A stretch of DNA of 7,277 bases from an uncultured Bacilli bacterium (GTDB taxonomy: Bacteria > Bacillota_I > Bacilli_A > RF39 > UBA660). The position numbers were made by a program, and so were the translations under genes. This document shows positions 1 to 6,116 of the stretch, in pieces (the first letter of the stretch is position 1; every line of letters starts with the position of its first letter). The notes beneath the pieces are model-generated. The model did not search any database, was not told the origin of the DNA, and was given only the letters and a program-made list of their open reading frames with translations. Location of the stretch: positions 1-7,277 of the forward strand of contig CANPYA010000066.1 in assembly GCA_947587565.1 (NCBI GenBank), read 5' to 3'.

Positions 1-15
1 CTACACAAGGTGTAG
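1..15. repeat. short perfect inverted repeat
   Basis: CTACAC and GTGTAG are perfect inverted arms of 6 bases around a 3-base loop (AAG). In a leftward transcript from the promoter near 120-128 this would be a small hairpin in the leader or in the first codons of a gene outside the window. No U-tract can be seen because the window ends here. It could be chance, since short palindromes are common in AT-rich DNA. Confidence 0.35.
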
Positions 16-64
16 AATAGTCCATTGGAGTATTACTATTAAATCTATCTGCTTAAAAATAGTT

Positions 65-83
65 CTTTAACGACTCGTTAAAG
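65..83. repeat. perfect 19-bp palindrome (operator or leader hairpin)
   Basis: CTTTAACGA and TCGTTAAAG form perfect 9-base arms around a single central C. As DNA this has the form of a binding site for a dimeric repressor, lying about 40 bases downstream of the leftward extended -10 at 120-128. As RNA on the minus strand it would fold into an 8-bp stem with a 3-base loop, followed after a few bases by AUUUUUAA, so a weak attenuator is also possible. The geometry is certain; the role is inference. Confidence 0.5.
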
Positions 84-119
84 TAGAAATTATAGATTCC
101 AATCACTACTGCGATTTAT

Positions 120-128
120 ATTATAGCA
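120..128 (-). promoter_or_regulatory. extended -10 promoter, leftward
   Basis: The minus strand reads TGCTATAAT, an exact extended -10 (TGnTATAAT). No good -35 is found 16 to 18 bases upstream, which is tolerated by extended -10 promoters. Transcription would start near 113 and run left through the palindrome at 65-83 and out of the window. It lies downstream of the holin-like gene's terminator, so it probably serves a separate gene beyond the left edge. Confidence is limited because TATAAT-like strings are frequent at this base composition. Confidence 0.45.
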
Positions 129-173
129 CTTAAAAATTTAAAATAAAAGTTATAATCAAAGTTTTTTAATATA

Positions 174-209
174 AAAAATAGCTACCACTTAAATGTGATA
201 ACTATTTTT
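174..209 (-). terminator. rho-independent terminator after the holin-like gene
   Basis: In minus-strand RNA, bases 209-195 pair with 188-174 over 15 positions around a 6-base loop, with two G-U wobbles and no mismatch. The 3' arm ends in six U residues. On the plus strand the two wobble positions become C-A mismatches, so the structure is directional and belongs to leftward transcripts. It starts three bases after the stop codon of the 84-residue holin-like gene. Confidence 0.85.
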
Positions 210-211
210 AA

Positions 212-466
212 TTATTCTTTTAATTCGGGTATTAACTTTTGTAAATTATTAACTATATCGTAAGTTCCCCCAGTAAATAAACCAACCCCTGCTAAAACTA
301 AACTAACATCTTTCGTAATTAAATAATAAATTAATGCGGTTATTAAACCAATAAATAAATTTTGTAAAGGGATTAATTTATTATTAATATTGGGCATTTT
401 TTTGGCAATAATTCCTAAAATGAAAGTTACGATGAATGTAACAATAACAAATATTGTATGTAACAT
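212..466 (-). CDS. holin-like small membrane protein
   Basis: This 84-residue protein is dominated by hydrophobic stretches at about residues 3-20, 33-50 and 54-68, joined by short charged loops (AKKMPNINNK, TKD), and has a hydrophilic tail (LQKLIPELKE). Size, membrane layout and the GGTYD motif after the last hydrophobic stretch resemble small phage holins of Firmicutes (Hol44 / holin superfamily V type), judged from memory. Holins form the membrane lesions that let a phage lysin reach the wall. The start is supported by GGTGA upstream with 6 bases of spacing. An overlapping out-of-frame ATG at 480-478 hits a stop after four codons. No lysin or other phage gene is seen in the window, so it may be a prophage remnant, a domesticated holin, or an unrelated small membrane protein. 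It has its own strong terminator. Confidence 0.6.
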   Translation of the reverse strand: MLHTIFVIVTFIVTFILGIIAKKMPNINNKLIPLQNLFIGLITALIYYLITKDVSLVLAGVGLFTGGTYDIVNNLQKLIPELKE

Positions 467-497
467 TAACCTTCACCCATATATAATATATGCAAAA

Positions 498-517
498 TAA
501 TTATGGTAAAATAATTA
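498..517 (-). terminator. weak AT-only terminator after the yugP-like gene
   Basis: On the minus strand TAATTAT and ATAATTA form a 7-bp stem with a 6-base loop (TTTACC) three bases after the yugP-like stop, followed by UUUUG. With no G-C pairs in the stem and a short U-tract it would be leaky, so some transcripts may continue into the holin-like gene. The loop sequence could also act as a poor -35 (TTTACC) 16 bases from TATTAT at 488-483, but I do not count that as a promoter. Confidence 0.4.
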
Positions 518-519
518 AA

Positions 520-1203
520 TTATCTATTATCATTATTAAATAATAAAAATAATCTAACTATTTGTAAGATAGAAGTTAAGACTGAAGCAACATACGTTAA
601 AGCGGCACTAGTAAGCATTTTTCTAACGCCTGTACTTTCTTCATCATCAACTAACTTTAGTTTTTCTAATTCTTTTCTCGCTCTACTACTAGCATTAAAT
701 TCAACTGGTAATGTTACAAGTTGAAAGATTAAACCAATAAATATTAAACCAATACCAAAGATAAAAATATTAAAGTATTGAGTTATTAAACCAAAGAAGA
801 TTACCCACCAGGAGAAAGAAGATGTTAGACTTACTATGGGTGCAATTAAACTTCTAAGGCGCATCATTTTATAACCTTCTTTATCTTGAATAGCATGACC
901 ACATTCATGGGCAGCAACAGAAAGGGCCGCGATACTTTCCCCTTTAAAAACATCTCTTGATAGTTTAATAACTTTCCGACTTGGGTCATAATGATCAGTT
1001 AAATTACCAGGAGTTTCTACAATATAAATTTTTTCTAATCCATGAGCATCTAAGATTTTTCTCGCTACTTCAAAGCCACTGATACCCTTTTTATTTTTGA
1101 TTTCTTTATATCTTTTGTATGAGGCACTAATATTTATTTGGGCAATTAAAGGTATAATAATTATTATAATAAATAGTAAATCATTTGCTATATTACCAGT
1201 CAT
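520..1203 (-). CDS. yugP: YugP-family membrane zinc metallopeptidase
   Basis: This 227-residue protein belongs to the neutral zinc metallopeptidase family known as YugP (Zn_peptidase_2, PF04298). It has an N-terminal membrane helix (about 7-24), then a soluble part with HYDPSRKVIKLS (71-82) and the zinc motif AAHECGHAIQ, with H99 and H103 as expected zinc ligands and E100 as the catalytic base. Hydrophobic segments at about 117-165 and 197-222 follow. LPVEFNAS (165-172) contains E168, the likely third ligand. Length is normal. Substrates of the family are not known; a role in membrane-protein turnover is inference. The ATG follows the cysS stop with no gap, and GAGGTGA at 1215-1209 lies inside the last cysS codons, so translation is probably coupled. 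It is the third gene of gltX-cysS-yugP. Confidence 0.92.
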   Translation of the reverse strand: MTGNIANDLLFIIIIIIPLIAQINISASYKRYKEIKNKKGISGFEVARKILDAHGLEKIYIVETPGNLTDHYDPSRKVIKLSRDVFKGESIAALSVAAHECGHAIQDKEGYKMMRLRSLIAPIVSLTSSFSWWVIFFGLITQYFNIFIFGIGLIFIGLIFQLVTLPVEFNASSRARKELEKLKLVDDEESTGVRKMLTSAALTYVASVLTSILQIVRLFLLFNNDNR

Positions 1204-2589
1204 CTATTTCACCTCGTAAATGGTACCTTCTCTTGTATCTTTTAAAACAATTCCCATTTCTAATAATTCATTTCTTATTTTATCTGCTGTTTCATAATCT
1301 TTATTTAATTTAGCAACATTTCTTTCTTCAATCTTGGATTTAATAAATTCATCATCAACATTCTTTTGTTCATCTTTTGTTAAATCTAAACTTAAAACTT
1401 TATCAAAATCTTTAATGATTTCATATTTAGTATGGTCATTTAAATTCATTTTTAATACATCATATAAGTAAGTTAGAGCATTCGCGGTATTTAAGTCATC
1501 ACTTATTATTGCTTTAAACTCATCTTGACACTTCTTGAATGCTTCCATGTCTACTTCACCATCTAAATTTAAACTTAAGACTCTACTTTTTAATTTTTTA
1601 TAAGCATTCTCGGCCCCATCTAAAGAAGAATATGAGAAAACAAGTTGTTTCCGGTAATGACTAAGTAAGCACATATAACGATAACTTAAAGGATTGTAAC
1701 CTTTTTCTTCTAAAGTAGAAATAGTTAAAACGCCACCCTTACTTTTACTCATCTTACCACTTTGATCATTTAAGTGTTCGGCATGGACCCAATAATTACA
1801 CCATTTATGACCTAAATAACTTTCAGATTGAGCAATTTCATTCGTGTGATGTGGGAAAATATTATCAACACCACCACAATGGATATCTAAGTACTCTCCT
1901 AAATATTTTAAACTAATACCAGAACATTCAATATGCCAACCTGGATAACCTTCACCAAAAGGACTATCCCATTTTAATTCTTGACTTTCAAATTTACTTT
2001 TGGTAAACCATAAAACAAAATCGGCTTTATTCTTTTTATTATCATCAACTTCTACGGTATCTCTAACGCCACCGATTAAATCATCAGTTTCTTGATTAGT
2101 TAAAACATAATAATTTTTAAGTTTTGATGTATCAAAATAAATATTGCCACCCGCAGGATAAGCATAGCCTTCATCTAACAATTTTTGAATAATTTTAATA
2201 TATTCCGAAATATTTTCTGTCGCAGGACTAATAATTTCCGGTTTCTTAATATTTAACTTTTTAAAATCTTCAAAAAAAGCATCCGTATAAAATTTCGCAA
2301 TTTCTAAAACAGATTTATGCTCTCTTTGGGCACTTTTAACCATCTTATCATCACCAGTATCGGCATCACTTGATAAATGACCAACATCCGTAATATTCAT
2401 ACATCTTTTAACATTAAAACCGACATAACTTAAAGTTTTTTCTAAAATATCTTCCATTATGTAAGTTCTTAAATTACCAATATGGGCATAATGATAAACA
2501 GTTGGACCACAAGTATACATGGTAACTACATCATCATGCCAAGGCTTAAATTCTTCTTTTTTTCTAGTTAAAGTATTATATAAATACAT
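1204..2589 (-). CDS. cysS: cysteinyl-tRNA synthetase
   Basis: CysS joins cysteine to tRNA-Cys with ATP in the cytoplasm. At 461 residues it has the usual full length. The class I signatures are clear: HIGN at 36-39 and KMSKS at 279-283. The active-site zinc that selects cysteine should be held by C27 (TCGPT), C222 (HIECSG), H247 and E251 (FPHHTNEIAQSE), all present at the spacing of the E. coli enzyme. The C-terminal part is the DALR-type helical and anticodon-binding region, including the typical DxxREGT near the end. AAGGAGG at 2603-2597 gives a strong ribosome-binding site that overlaps the gltX stop, only 12 bases upstream. No T-box leader is present between gltX and cysS, so expression seems to follow gltX. 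Confidence 0.98.
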   Translation of the reverse strand: MYLYNTLTRKKEEFKPWHDDVVTMYTCGPTVYHYAHIGNLRTYIMEDILEKTLSYVGFNVKRCMNITDVGHLSSDADTGDDKMVKSAQREHKSVLEIAKFYTDAFFEDFKKLNIKKPEIISPATENISEYIKIIQKLLDEGYAYPAGGNIYFDTSKLKNYYVLTNQETDDLIGGVRDTVEVDDNKKNKADFVLWFTKSKFESQELKWDSPFGEGYPGWHIECSGISLKYLGEYLDIHCGGVDNIFPHHTNEIAQSESYLGHKWCNYWVHAEHLNDQSGKMSKSKGGVLTISTLEEKGYNPLSYRYMCLLSHYRKQLVFSYSSLDGAENAYKKLKSRVLSLNLDGEVDMEAFKKCQDEFKAIISDDLNTANALTYLYDVLKMNLNDHTKYEIIKDFDKVLSLDLTKDEQKNVDDEFIKSKIEERNVAKLNKDYETADKIRNELLEMGIVLKDTREGTIYEVK

Positions 2590-2601
2590 AACTATTCCTC
2601 C

Positions 2602-4020
2602 TTATTTAAGTCTATCTAAGACTTTTTCTTTTCCAATTAAATATATTTCATTAGGAAGTTCAGGGCCATGTTCTACACCACTTATTTTAATTCTAATTGG
2701 CATATACAAAAGTTTACCCTTAACATTACATTTTTCTTTAACAATATCTATAACACTCGCAATAGAATTGATATCCCAAGATGGTAATTTATCGAGTTCT
2801 TCACGATAAGTCTTGATAACTTCCGGAATAACTGGGTCACTTTCTAAAAATGCTTTATTTTCCTCACTAATATTTATGGTATCATTAAAGAAAATATCCA
2901 CTAAATCATTAATTTCTTTACCATAAGATAAATGATCTTTATAAGTAATTAATAAATTATCTACCCATTCAGAGCTTTTATCAGTTACATCTTTTGTGAA
3001 GAAAGGTTTAATAAATTCTAAATATTTTTCATCATCTAAATTTTTAATATATTTAGCATTAAACCATCTTAATTTCTTAATATCGTAACTAGCAGGACTT
3101 TTACTAATTCTATTCATATCAAAGGCTTTAATTAATTCATCCATTGTATAAACTTCTCTATTTTCTGCGGGACTCCATCCAAGTAATACTAAATAATTAA
3201 CGATAGCTTCTGGTAAATAACCTTCATTATAAAGGTCCATAAATGAAGCATCACCATTTCTTTTAGAAAGTTTATTACCATCACTACCTAAAACCATTGG
3301 TACATGAATATATGTTGGTGCTTCCCAACCAAAAGCTTCATAAAGTAAATTATATTTTGGGGTTTGAGCTAAATATTCATTACCTCTTATAACATGGGTA
3401 ATATGCATTAAATGGTCATCAATAACATTCGCAAAATTATATGTAGGATAACCATCACTTTTAAGTAAGATTTGGTCTTCTAAGACACTATTTTCAACTC
3501 TGACATCACCATAAACTACATCGTGAACAACAGATACTCCTTCTTTAGGCATCTTTTGTCTAATAACATATTTTTCGCCATTTTTTATTTTTTCATCGAT
3601 TTCTTCTTGCGTTAAATGGGAACACCTACCATCATACATAAAAGGTTTTTTCTTTTTATCTGCAATTGCCCGCATTTCTTCTAAAGTTTCTTCCGTACAG
3701 AAACAGTAGTAAGCCTTACCCATTTTAACTAATTCTTCAGCATATTTTTTATAAATATCTAATCTTTCACTTTGAATATATGGACCTACTTCCCCAGCAT
3801 TATTTGGACCCTCACTAATATCCATATGACATAAATTTAAAGTATTATAAATAAAATCTATGGCTCCTTCTACTTTTCTTTCTTGATCAGTATCTTCAAT
3901 TCTTAATATAAAGTCCCCACCATCGTGTTTAGCCACTAAATATTCAAATATGGCAGTTCTTAAATTACCAATATGCATAAATCCGGTTGGGGATGGTGCA
4001 AATCTTGTTCTTGTTTTCAT
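2602..4020 (-). CDS. gltX: glutamyl-tRNA synthetase
   Basis: GltX charges tRNA-Glu with glutamate. In most Firmicutes it also mischarges tRNA-Gln for amidation by GatCAB; that is family knowledge, not shown here. I place the start at the ATG at 4020 (472 residues). A GTG three codons upstream (4029) is in frame but sits against the AAGGA at 4036-4032, too close to use. Counting from the ATG: HIGN 16-19, a zinc site with C106, C108, C133 and H135 (CFC and CSH, as in the E. coli enzyme), and the second class I motif KLSKR at 250-254. The C-terminal half is the helical anticodon-binding region. Length is normal. It heads the gltX-cysS-yugP transcript; cysE, often between gltX and cysS in Bacillus relatives, is absent. 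Confidence 0.98.
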   Translation of the reverse strand: MKTRTRFAPSPTGFMHIGNLRTAIFEYLVAKHDGGDFILRIEDTDQERKVEGAIDFIYNTLNLCHMDISEGPNNAGEVGPYIQSERLDIYKKYAEELVKMGKAYYCFCTEETLEEMRAIADKKKKPFMYDGRCSHLTQEEIDEKIKNGEKYVIRQKMPKEGVSVVHDVVYGDVRVENSVLEDQILLKSDGYPTYNFANVIDDHLMHITHVIRGNEYLAQTPKYNLLYEAFGWEAPTYIHVPMVLGSDGNKLSKRNGDASFMDLYNEGYLPEAIVNYLVLLGWSPAENREVYTMDELIKAFDMNRISKSPASYDIKKLRWFNAKYIKNLDDEKYLEFIKPFFTKDVTDKSSEWVDNLLITYKDHLSYGKEINDLVDIFFNDTINISEENKAFLESDPVIPEVIKTYREELDKLPSWDINSIASVIDIVKEKCNVKGKLLYMPIRIKISGVEHGPELPNEIYLIGKEKVLDRLK

Positions 4021-4042
4021 AAATTCCACTTCCTTATGTCTT

Positions 4043-4071
4043 ATTTTACCATATTATCTGTATTTTTTGAA
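4043..4071 (-). promoter_or_regulatory. promoter of gltX-cysS-yugP
   Basis: The minus strand has TTCAAA at 4071-4066, a 17-base spacer and TAAAAT at 4048-4043, about 23 bases before the gltX start. It lies just downstream of the terminator of the previous gene, where a new promoter is expected. A second -10-like string (TAATAT) falls inside the spacer, so the exact box is uncertain. The leader would be only about 15 to 20 bases, with no room for a T-box. Confidence 0.55.
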
Positions 4072-4083
4072 TTGTTTTAAAGC

Positions 4084-4123
4084 AAAAATAAAAAGAAATA
4101 ATATTCTAAAATAATATTATTCC
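4084..4123 (-). terminator. terminator after the small exported protein gene
   Basis: In minus-strand RNA bases 4123-4113 (GGAAUAAUAUU) pair with 4105-4095 (AAUAUUAUUUC) over 11 positions with one G-U and a 7-base loop, followed by UUUUUAUUUUUG. It lies 28 bases past the stop codon of the gene at 4152-4532 and separates that gene from gltX. The plus strand lacks a U-tract on its side, so it works leftward only. Confidence 0.75.
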
Positions 4124-4151
4124 TTGACTTCTAAATTATTAATCTTAAAAA

Positions 4152-4532
4152 TTATTGTTTATCAAAATATAAGAAACAAAATGCACTAGTATCAACTGAA
4201 ATTTTTGCTCGACCGCTTGCAAATGTTATAACATCAGTACCAGTTATTTTTTTACCAGCCGTATCAACACATCCTGATTTAGCTTGATTGAAGTTATAAC
4301 CACTTGTTGGAAATGTCGCACTAGTGTTTTCTTCATAATCGCCAGCACCTTTAGTTTTCTCTAGCATTACTGCAAAAACACTCCCATAAGATAATTTTTC
4401 TTCTTCTTTTTCTTCAGTTTTATTACTATTATTTGGCATATCTAAAGTACTATACATAAAAGCTAAACCTCCAACTTGAACAATTGCTAAAACCATGCAT
4501 ATTACAATATTTAACATTTTTTTATTTTCCAT
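4152..4532 (-). CDS. small exported or membrane-anchored protein, unknown function
   Basis: I do not recognise a named family. The protein has a lysine-containing N-terminus (MENKKM), a hydrophobic segment at about residues 7-28 that should be a signal anchor or uncleaved signal, a charged linker (KTEEKEEEK) and a C-terminal domain of about 75 residues outside the membrane. That domain runs through ATFPTSGYNFNQAKSGC to FCFLYFDKQ at the end and has two cysteines, C88 and C119 in the 126-residue form, well placed for a disulfide. The pattern of an FPTSGY start and a CxLYFD end recalls repeat modules in surface proteins of gut Bacilli, but this is memory only. Two ATGs adjoin: AAGGAG at 4544-4539 is 3 bases from the first (4535) and 6 from the second (4532), so I prefer 4532. 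It has its own promoter and terminator. Confidence 0.75.
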   Translation of the reverse strand: MENKKMLNIVICMVLAIVQVGGLAFMYSTLDMPNNSNKTEEKEEEKLSYGSVFAVMLEKTKGAGDYEENTSATFPTSGYNFNQAKSGCVDTAGKKITGTDVITFASGRAKISVDTSAFCFLYFDKQ

Positions 4533-4555
4533 CATACTCTCCTTATTCCTCTTTA

Positions 4556-4585
4556 ATTATAATATTAATTAACCTTTAAAATCAA
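4556..4585 (-). promoter_or_regulatory. promoter of the small exported protein gene
   Basis: TTGATT at 4585-4580, an 18-base spacer and a perfect TATAAT at 4561-4556 lie on the minus strand, about 24 bases before the ATG. The -35 is part of the left arm of the inverted repeat at 4581-4640 that follows the glycosylase gene, so a transcript end and this promoter share the same bases. Confidence 0.65.
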
Positions 4586-4640
4586 GTTATTTTTGACTTT
4601 TGTTAATAACTTTATTTTTGACTTTTGTTAATAACTTGAT
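4581..4640 (-). terminator. possible 3' hairpin of the glycosylase gene
   Basis: ATCAAGTTATT (4581-4591) and AATAACTTGAT (4630-4640) are perfect 11-base inverted arms flanking the tandem duplication. In minus-strand RNA they could close a large stem with a 38-base loop. A shorter alternative uses AAGTTATT from the inner copy with the left arm, an 8-bp stem with a 13-base loop. The stems are AT-rich and followed only by GAUUUUAAAG, so termination would be weak. The right arm lies within the last glycosylase codons. Confidence 0.4.
4587..4636. repeat. 25-bp exact tandem duplication spanning a gene's stop codon
   Basis: Bases 4587-4611 and 4612-4636 are identical over the 25-base unit. The right copy encodes the last seven residues of the glycosylase (VINKSQK) and its TAA; the left copy is the same text repeated after the stop. 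Each copy carries the near-palindrome GTTAATAAC. The exact identity suggests a recent replication-slippage event. As the duplication follows a stop, it does not change the protein. Confidence 0.95.
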
Positions 4641-5100
4641 AGTTTTCCACAAGTTTATCCATTTTAATGGCGCAATTTAAAGGTGATGATGAATATAAAC
4701 AAGTAGCTTTTATTTTAGTTTTGGGATATATATATTTATTATATAATTCATAAGATTTTTTACCTGTTGTATAAATTTCTTTAATATGACTATTTTTTAA
4801 TATTTCCGTTAAATCATTAGGTATAACTTTCGTAATTGAACTATCTCTTGAGCCACTTATTTCACAAACTGCACAAGTATCCCATAAAGCAATTTTATGT
4901 TTCTTTAAAAATTCTTTTTTACTTTCTATATTATTGGGAATTTCTTCCTTAAAAACTTTGGCTAAACAAGACCAAAACCTATTTTGCGGATGCATATAAT
5001 AAAAACCTAATTCTCTTGATTTAGGAGAAGGCATAGTTCCCAAAATTAATATTTCACTATCTTTATTATAATATGGCTCTAAAGTATGTTTTACTTGCAT
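4612..5100 (-). CDS. DNA-deoxyinosine (hypoxanthine) glycosylase, UDG family 6
   Basis: The enzyme removes hypoxanthine, the product of adenine deamination, and sometimes uracil from DNA, starting base-excision repair. I take the ATG at 5100 (162 residues), with AAGGAG at 5112-5107 six bases upstream. The open frame extends to 5169, but the extra 23 residues lack a ribosome-binding site, lie upstream of the likely transcription start and do not look like the family. Matching features are ILILGTMPSPKSREL (17-31, motif 1), GFYYMHPQNRFW (32-43, with N40 at the position of the key asparagine), IALWD (70-74), CEISGSRDSSI (79-89), VIPNDL (92-97) and SSSPLN (127-132). Length is normal for the family. 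It stands alone, with its own promoter, downstream of the rpsI terminator. The last codons lie in a tandem duplication. Confidence 0.9.
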   Translation of the reverse strand: MQVKHTLEPYYNKDSEILILGTMPSPKSRELGFYYMHPQNRFWSCLAKVFKEEIPNNIESKKEFLKKHKIALWDTCAVCEISGSRDSSITKVIPNDLTEILKNSHIKEIYTTGKKSYELYNKYIYPKTKIKATCLYSSSPLNCAIKMDKLVENYQVINKSQK

Positions 5101-5121
5101 ATAATTCTCCTTACAAATAAT

Positions 5122-5150
5122 ATTATAACCAAAAAAATTTATTAAACGAA
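5122..5150 (-). promoter_or_regulatory. promoter of the glycosylase gene
   Basis: A perfect TATAAT at 5127-5122 lies 17 bases from a poor -35 (TTCGTT, 5150-5145) on the minus strand. Transcription would start near 5115, just before the AAGGAG site, giving a very short leader. This start lies downstream of the ATG at 5169 and so supports the shorter protein. Confidence 0.5.
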
Positions 5151-5189
5151 TCTTCTTTGAATAATTCATTAAATTATTTTATTAAAGCA

Positions 5190-5214
5190 AAAAAGTCCAT
5201 AAATTGGACTTCTT
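5190..5214 (-). terminator. terminator of the rplM-rpsI operon
   Basis: In minus-strand RNA AAGUCCA (5211-5205) pairs with UGGACUU (5199-5193) around a 5-base loop, extended by three more pairs including one G-U, and the 3' arm runs into six U residues (5194-5189). It lies 19 bases after the rpsI stop and is a textbook intrinsic terminator. Confidence 0.9.
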
Positions 5215-5233
5215 GAAACACTTTGAAATACTC

Positions 5234-5653
5234 TTAACGTTTACTGAATTGTGGAGCACGACGAGCTTTCTTTAAACCATATTTCTTACGTTCTTTAACT
5301 CTCGCATCTCTGGTAACAAAACCTTTAGATTTTAAAATATGTCTATAACTATCTTCTCTAGTTTGATCAGTATTTTTATCAAATTCTAATAAAGCTCTAG
5401 TTATAGCAAGTCTAATAGCACCAGTTTGACCTGAGAAACCACCACCATCAACAGTAACATCGATATCGAATCTATTTTCATTATTTGTTGCTACTAATGG
5501 TTGTTTTAAATCCATTACTAATGTAGCAAATGGCATATATTCTTCAACATCTTTACCATTAACAGTAATTCTACCAGTACCACCAACTAATTTAACTCTT
5601 GCAACAGAACGCTTTCTTCTACCTGTTGCTGTCCATACTTGTTTATTTGCCAT
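5234..5653 (-). CDS. rpsI: 30S ribosomal protein S9
   Basis: S9 (uS9) is a small-subunit head protein whose basic C-terminal tail reaches the P-site tRNA. The family signatures are present: TGRRKRSVARVKL (10-22), GGGFSGQTGAIRLAI (70-84), TRDARVKERKKYGLKKARR (104-122) and the universal end APQFSKR. At 139 residues it is somewhat longer than the usual ~130, mainly from a hydrophilic insertion around residues 91-104 (FDKNTDQTREDSYR) before the conserved KG-VTRDAR segment. AGGAGG at 5663-5658 overlaps the rplM stop, and the gap between the genes is only 8 bases, so the two are co-transcribed and probably translationally coupled. Confidence 0.98.
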   Translation of the reverse strand: MANKQVWTATGRRKRSVARVKLVGGTGRITVNGKDVEEYMPFATLVMDLKQPLVATNNENRFDIDVTVDGGGFSGQTGAIRLAITRALLEFDKNTDQTREDSYRHILKSKGFVTRDARVKERKKYGLKKARRAPQFSKR

Positions 5654-5661
5654 ATATCCTC

Positions 5662-6093
5662 CTAATCAATTTCTAAAGCAGTAGGTTTTTGTGCTTCATG
5701 TTTATGATTTTCATCACGATAAACAAATAATTTCTTACCCATTGCTCTTCCTAATCTGTTATGAGGAAGCATTCCTTTAACTGCTCTTTCAAGCATTTCT
5801 TCAGGATAACTTTCAACCATAACTTTAGCAGTTCTTTCTCTTAATCCTCCTGGATATCCTGAGTGATTATAATATTTCTTGTCTAATAACTTATTACCAG
5901 TTAAAGCAACTTTACTAGCATTAACAATGATTACATAATCACCACAATCAACATATGGAGTATAAGTAGGTTTATGTTTTCCTCTTAATACGTGAGCGGC
6001 TTTAGTAGCTACTCTTCCTAATGGTTTACCAGCTGCATCAATTACATACCAATTTCTTTCAACTGTTTCTTTTTTTTGCATAAATGATTTCAT
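5662..6093 (-). CDS. rplM: 50S ribosomal protein L13
   Basis: L13 (uL13) is an early-assembly protein of the large subunit. The 143-residue sequence has the normal length and signatures: NWYVIDAAGKPLGRVATKAA (14-33), LRGKHKPTYTPYVDCGDYVI (36-55), KYYNHSGYPGGL (73-84) and GMLPHNRLGRAMGKKLFVY (107-125). The start is supported by AAAGGA about 8 bases upstream. It is first in the rplM-rpsI operon, the universal bacterial pairing, behind a perfect promoter. In most Firmicutes truA lies directly upstream; here a membrane-protein gene is inserted between them. Confidence 0.98.
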   Translation of the reverse strand: MKSFMQKKETVERNWYVIDAAGKPLGRVATKAAHVLRGKHKPTYTPYVDCGDYVIIVNASKVALTGNKLLDKKYYNHSGYPGGLRERTAKVMVESYPEEMLERAVKGMLPHNRLGRAMGKKLFVYRDENHKHEAQKPTALEID

Positions 6094-6116
6094 AACAATT
6101 TCCTTTCATTATGTCC

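Noticed and set aside
483..510. Promoter for the holin-like gene (TTTACC-16-TATTAT)
   Set aside because: The -35 is poor, the region is almost pure AT, and the implied start would fall within the ribosome-binding site; the match is no better than expected by chance here.
2519..2809. Plus-strand open frame of 96 codons spanning the gltX-cysS junction
   Set aside because: It lies opposite two certain genes, has low-complexity serine/leucine-rich composition and no ribosome-binding site; it is an antisense shadow.
4021..4029. GTG start for gltX three codons upstream
   Set aside because: The AAGGA sequence would be almost touching the GTG, while it is about 10 bases from the ATG at 4020, whose protein begins as GltX proteins normally do.
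4021..4094. T-box leader before gltX
   Set aside because: The space between terminator and start is about 70 bases, with no T-box core (TGGNACCGCG-like) or antiterminator; too short for the element.
4124..4130. TTGACTT on the plus strand as a rightward -35
   Set aside because: There is no plus-strand gene anywhere in the window for it to serve, and no good -10 at suitable spacing.
5101..5169. N-terminal extension of the glycosylase to an ATG at 5169
   Set aside because: No ribosome-binding site precedes it, it covers the likely promoter, and family similarity starts at the ATG at 5100, which has AAGGAG at ideal spacing.
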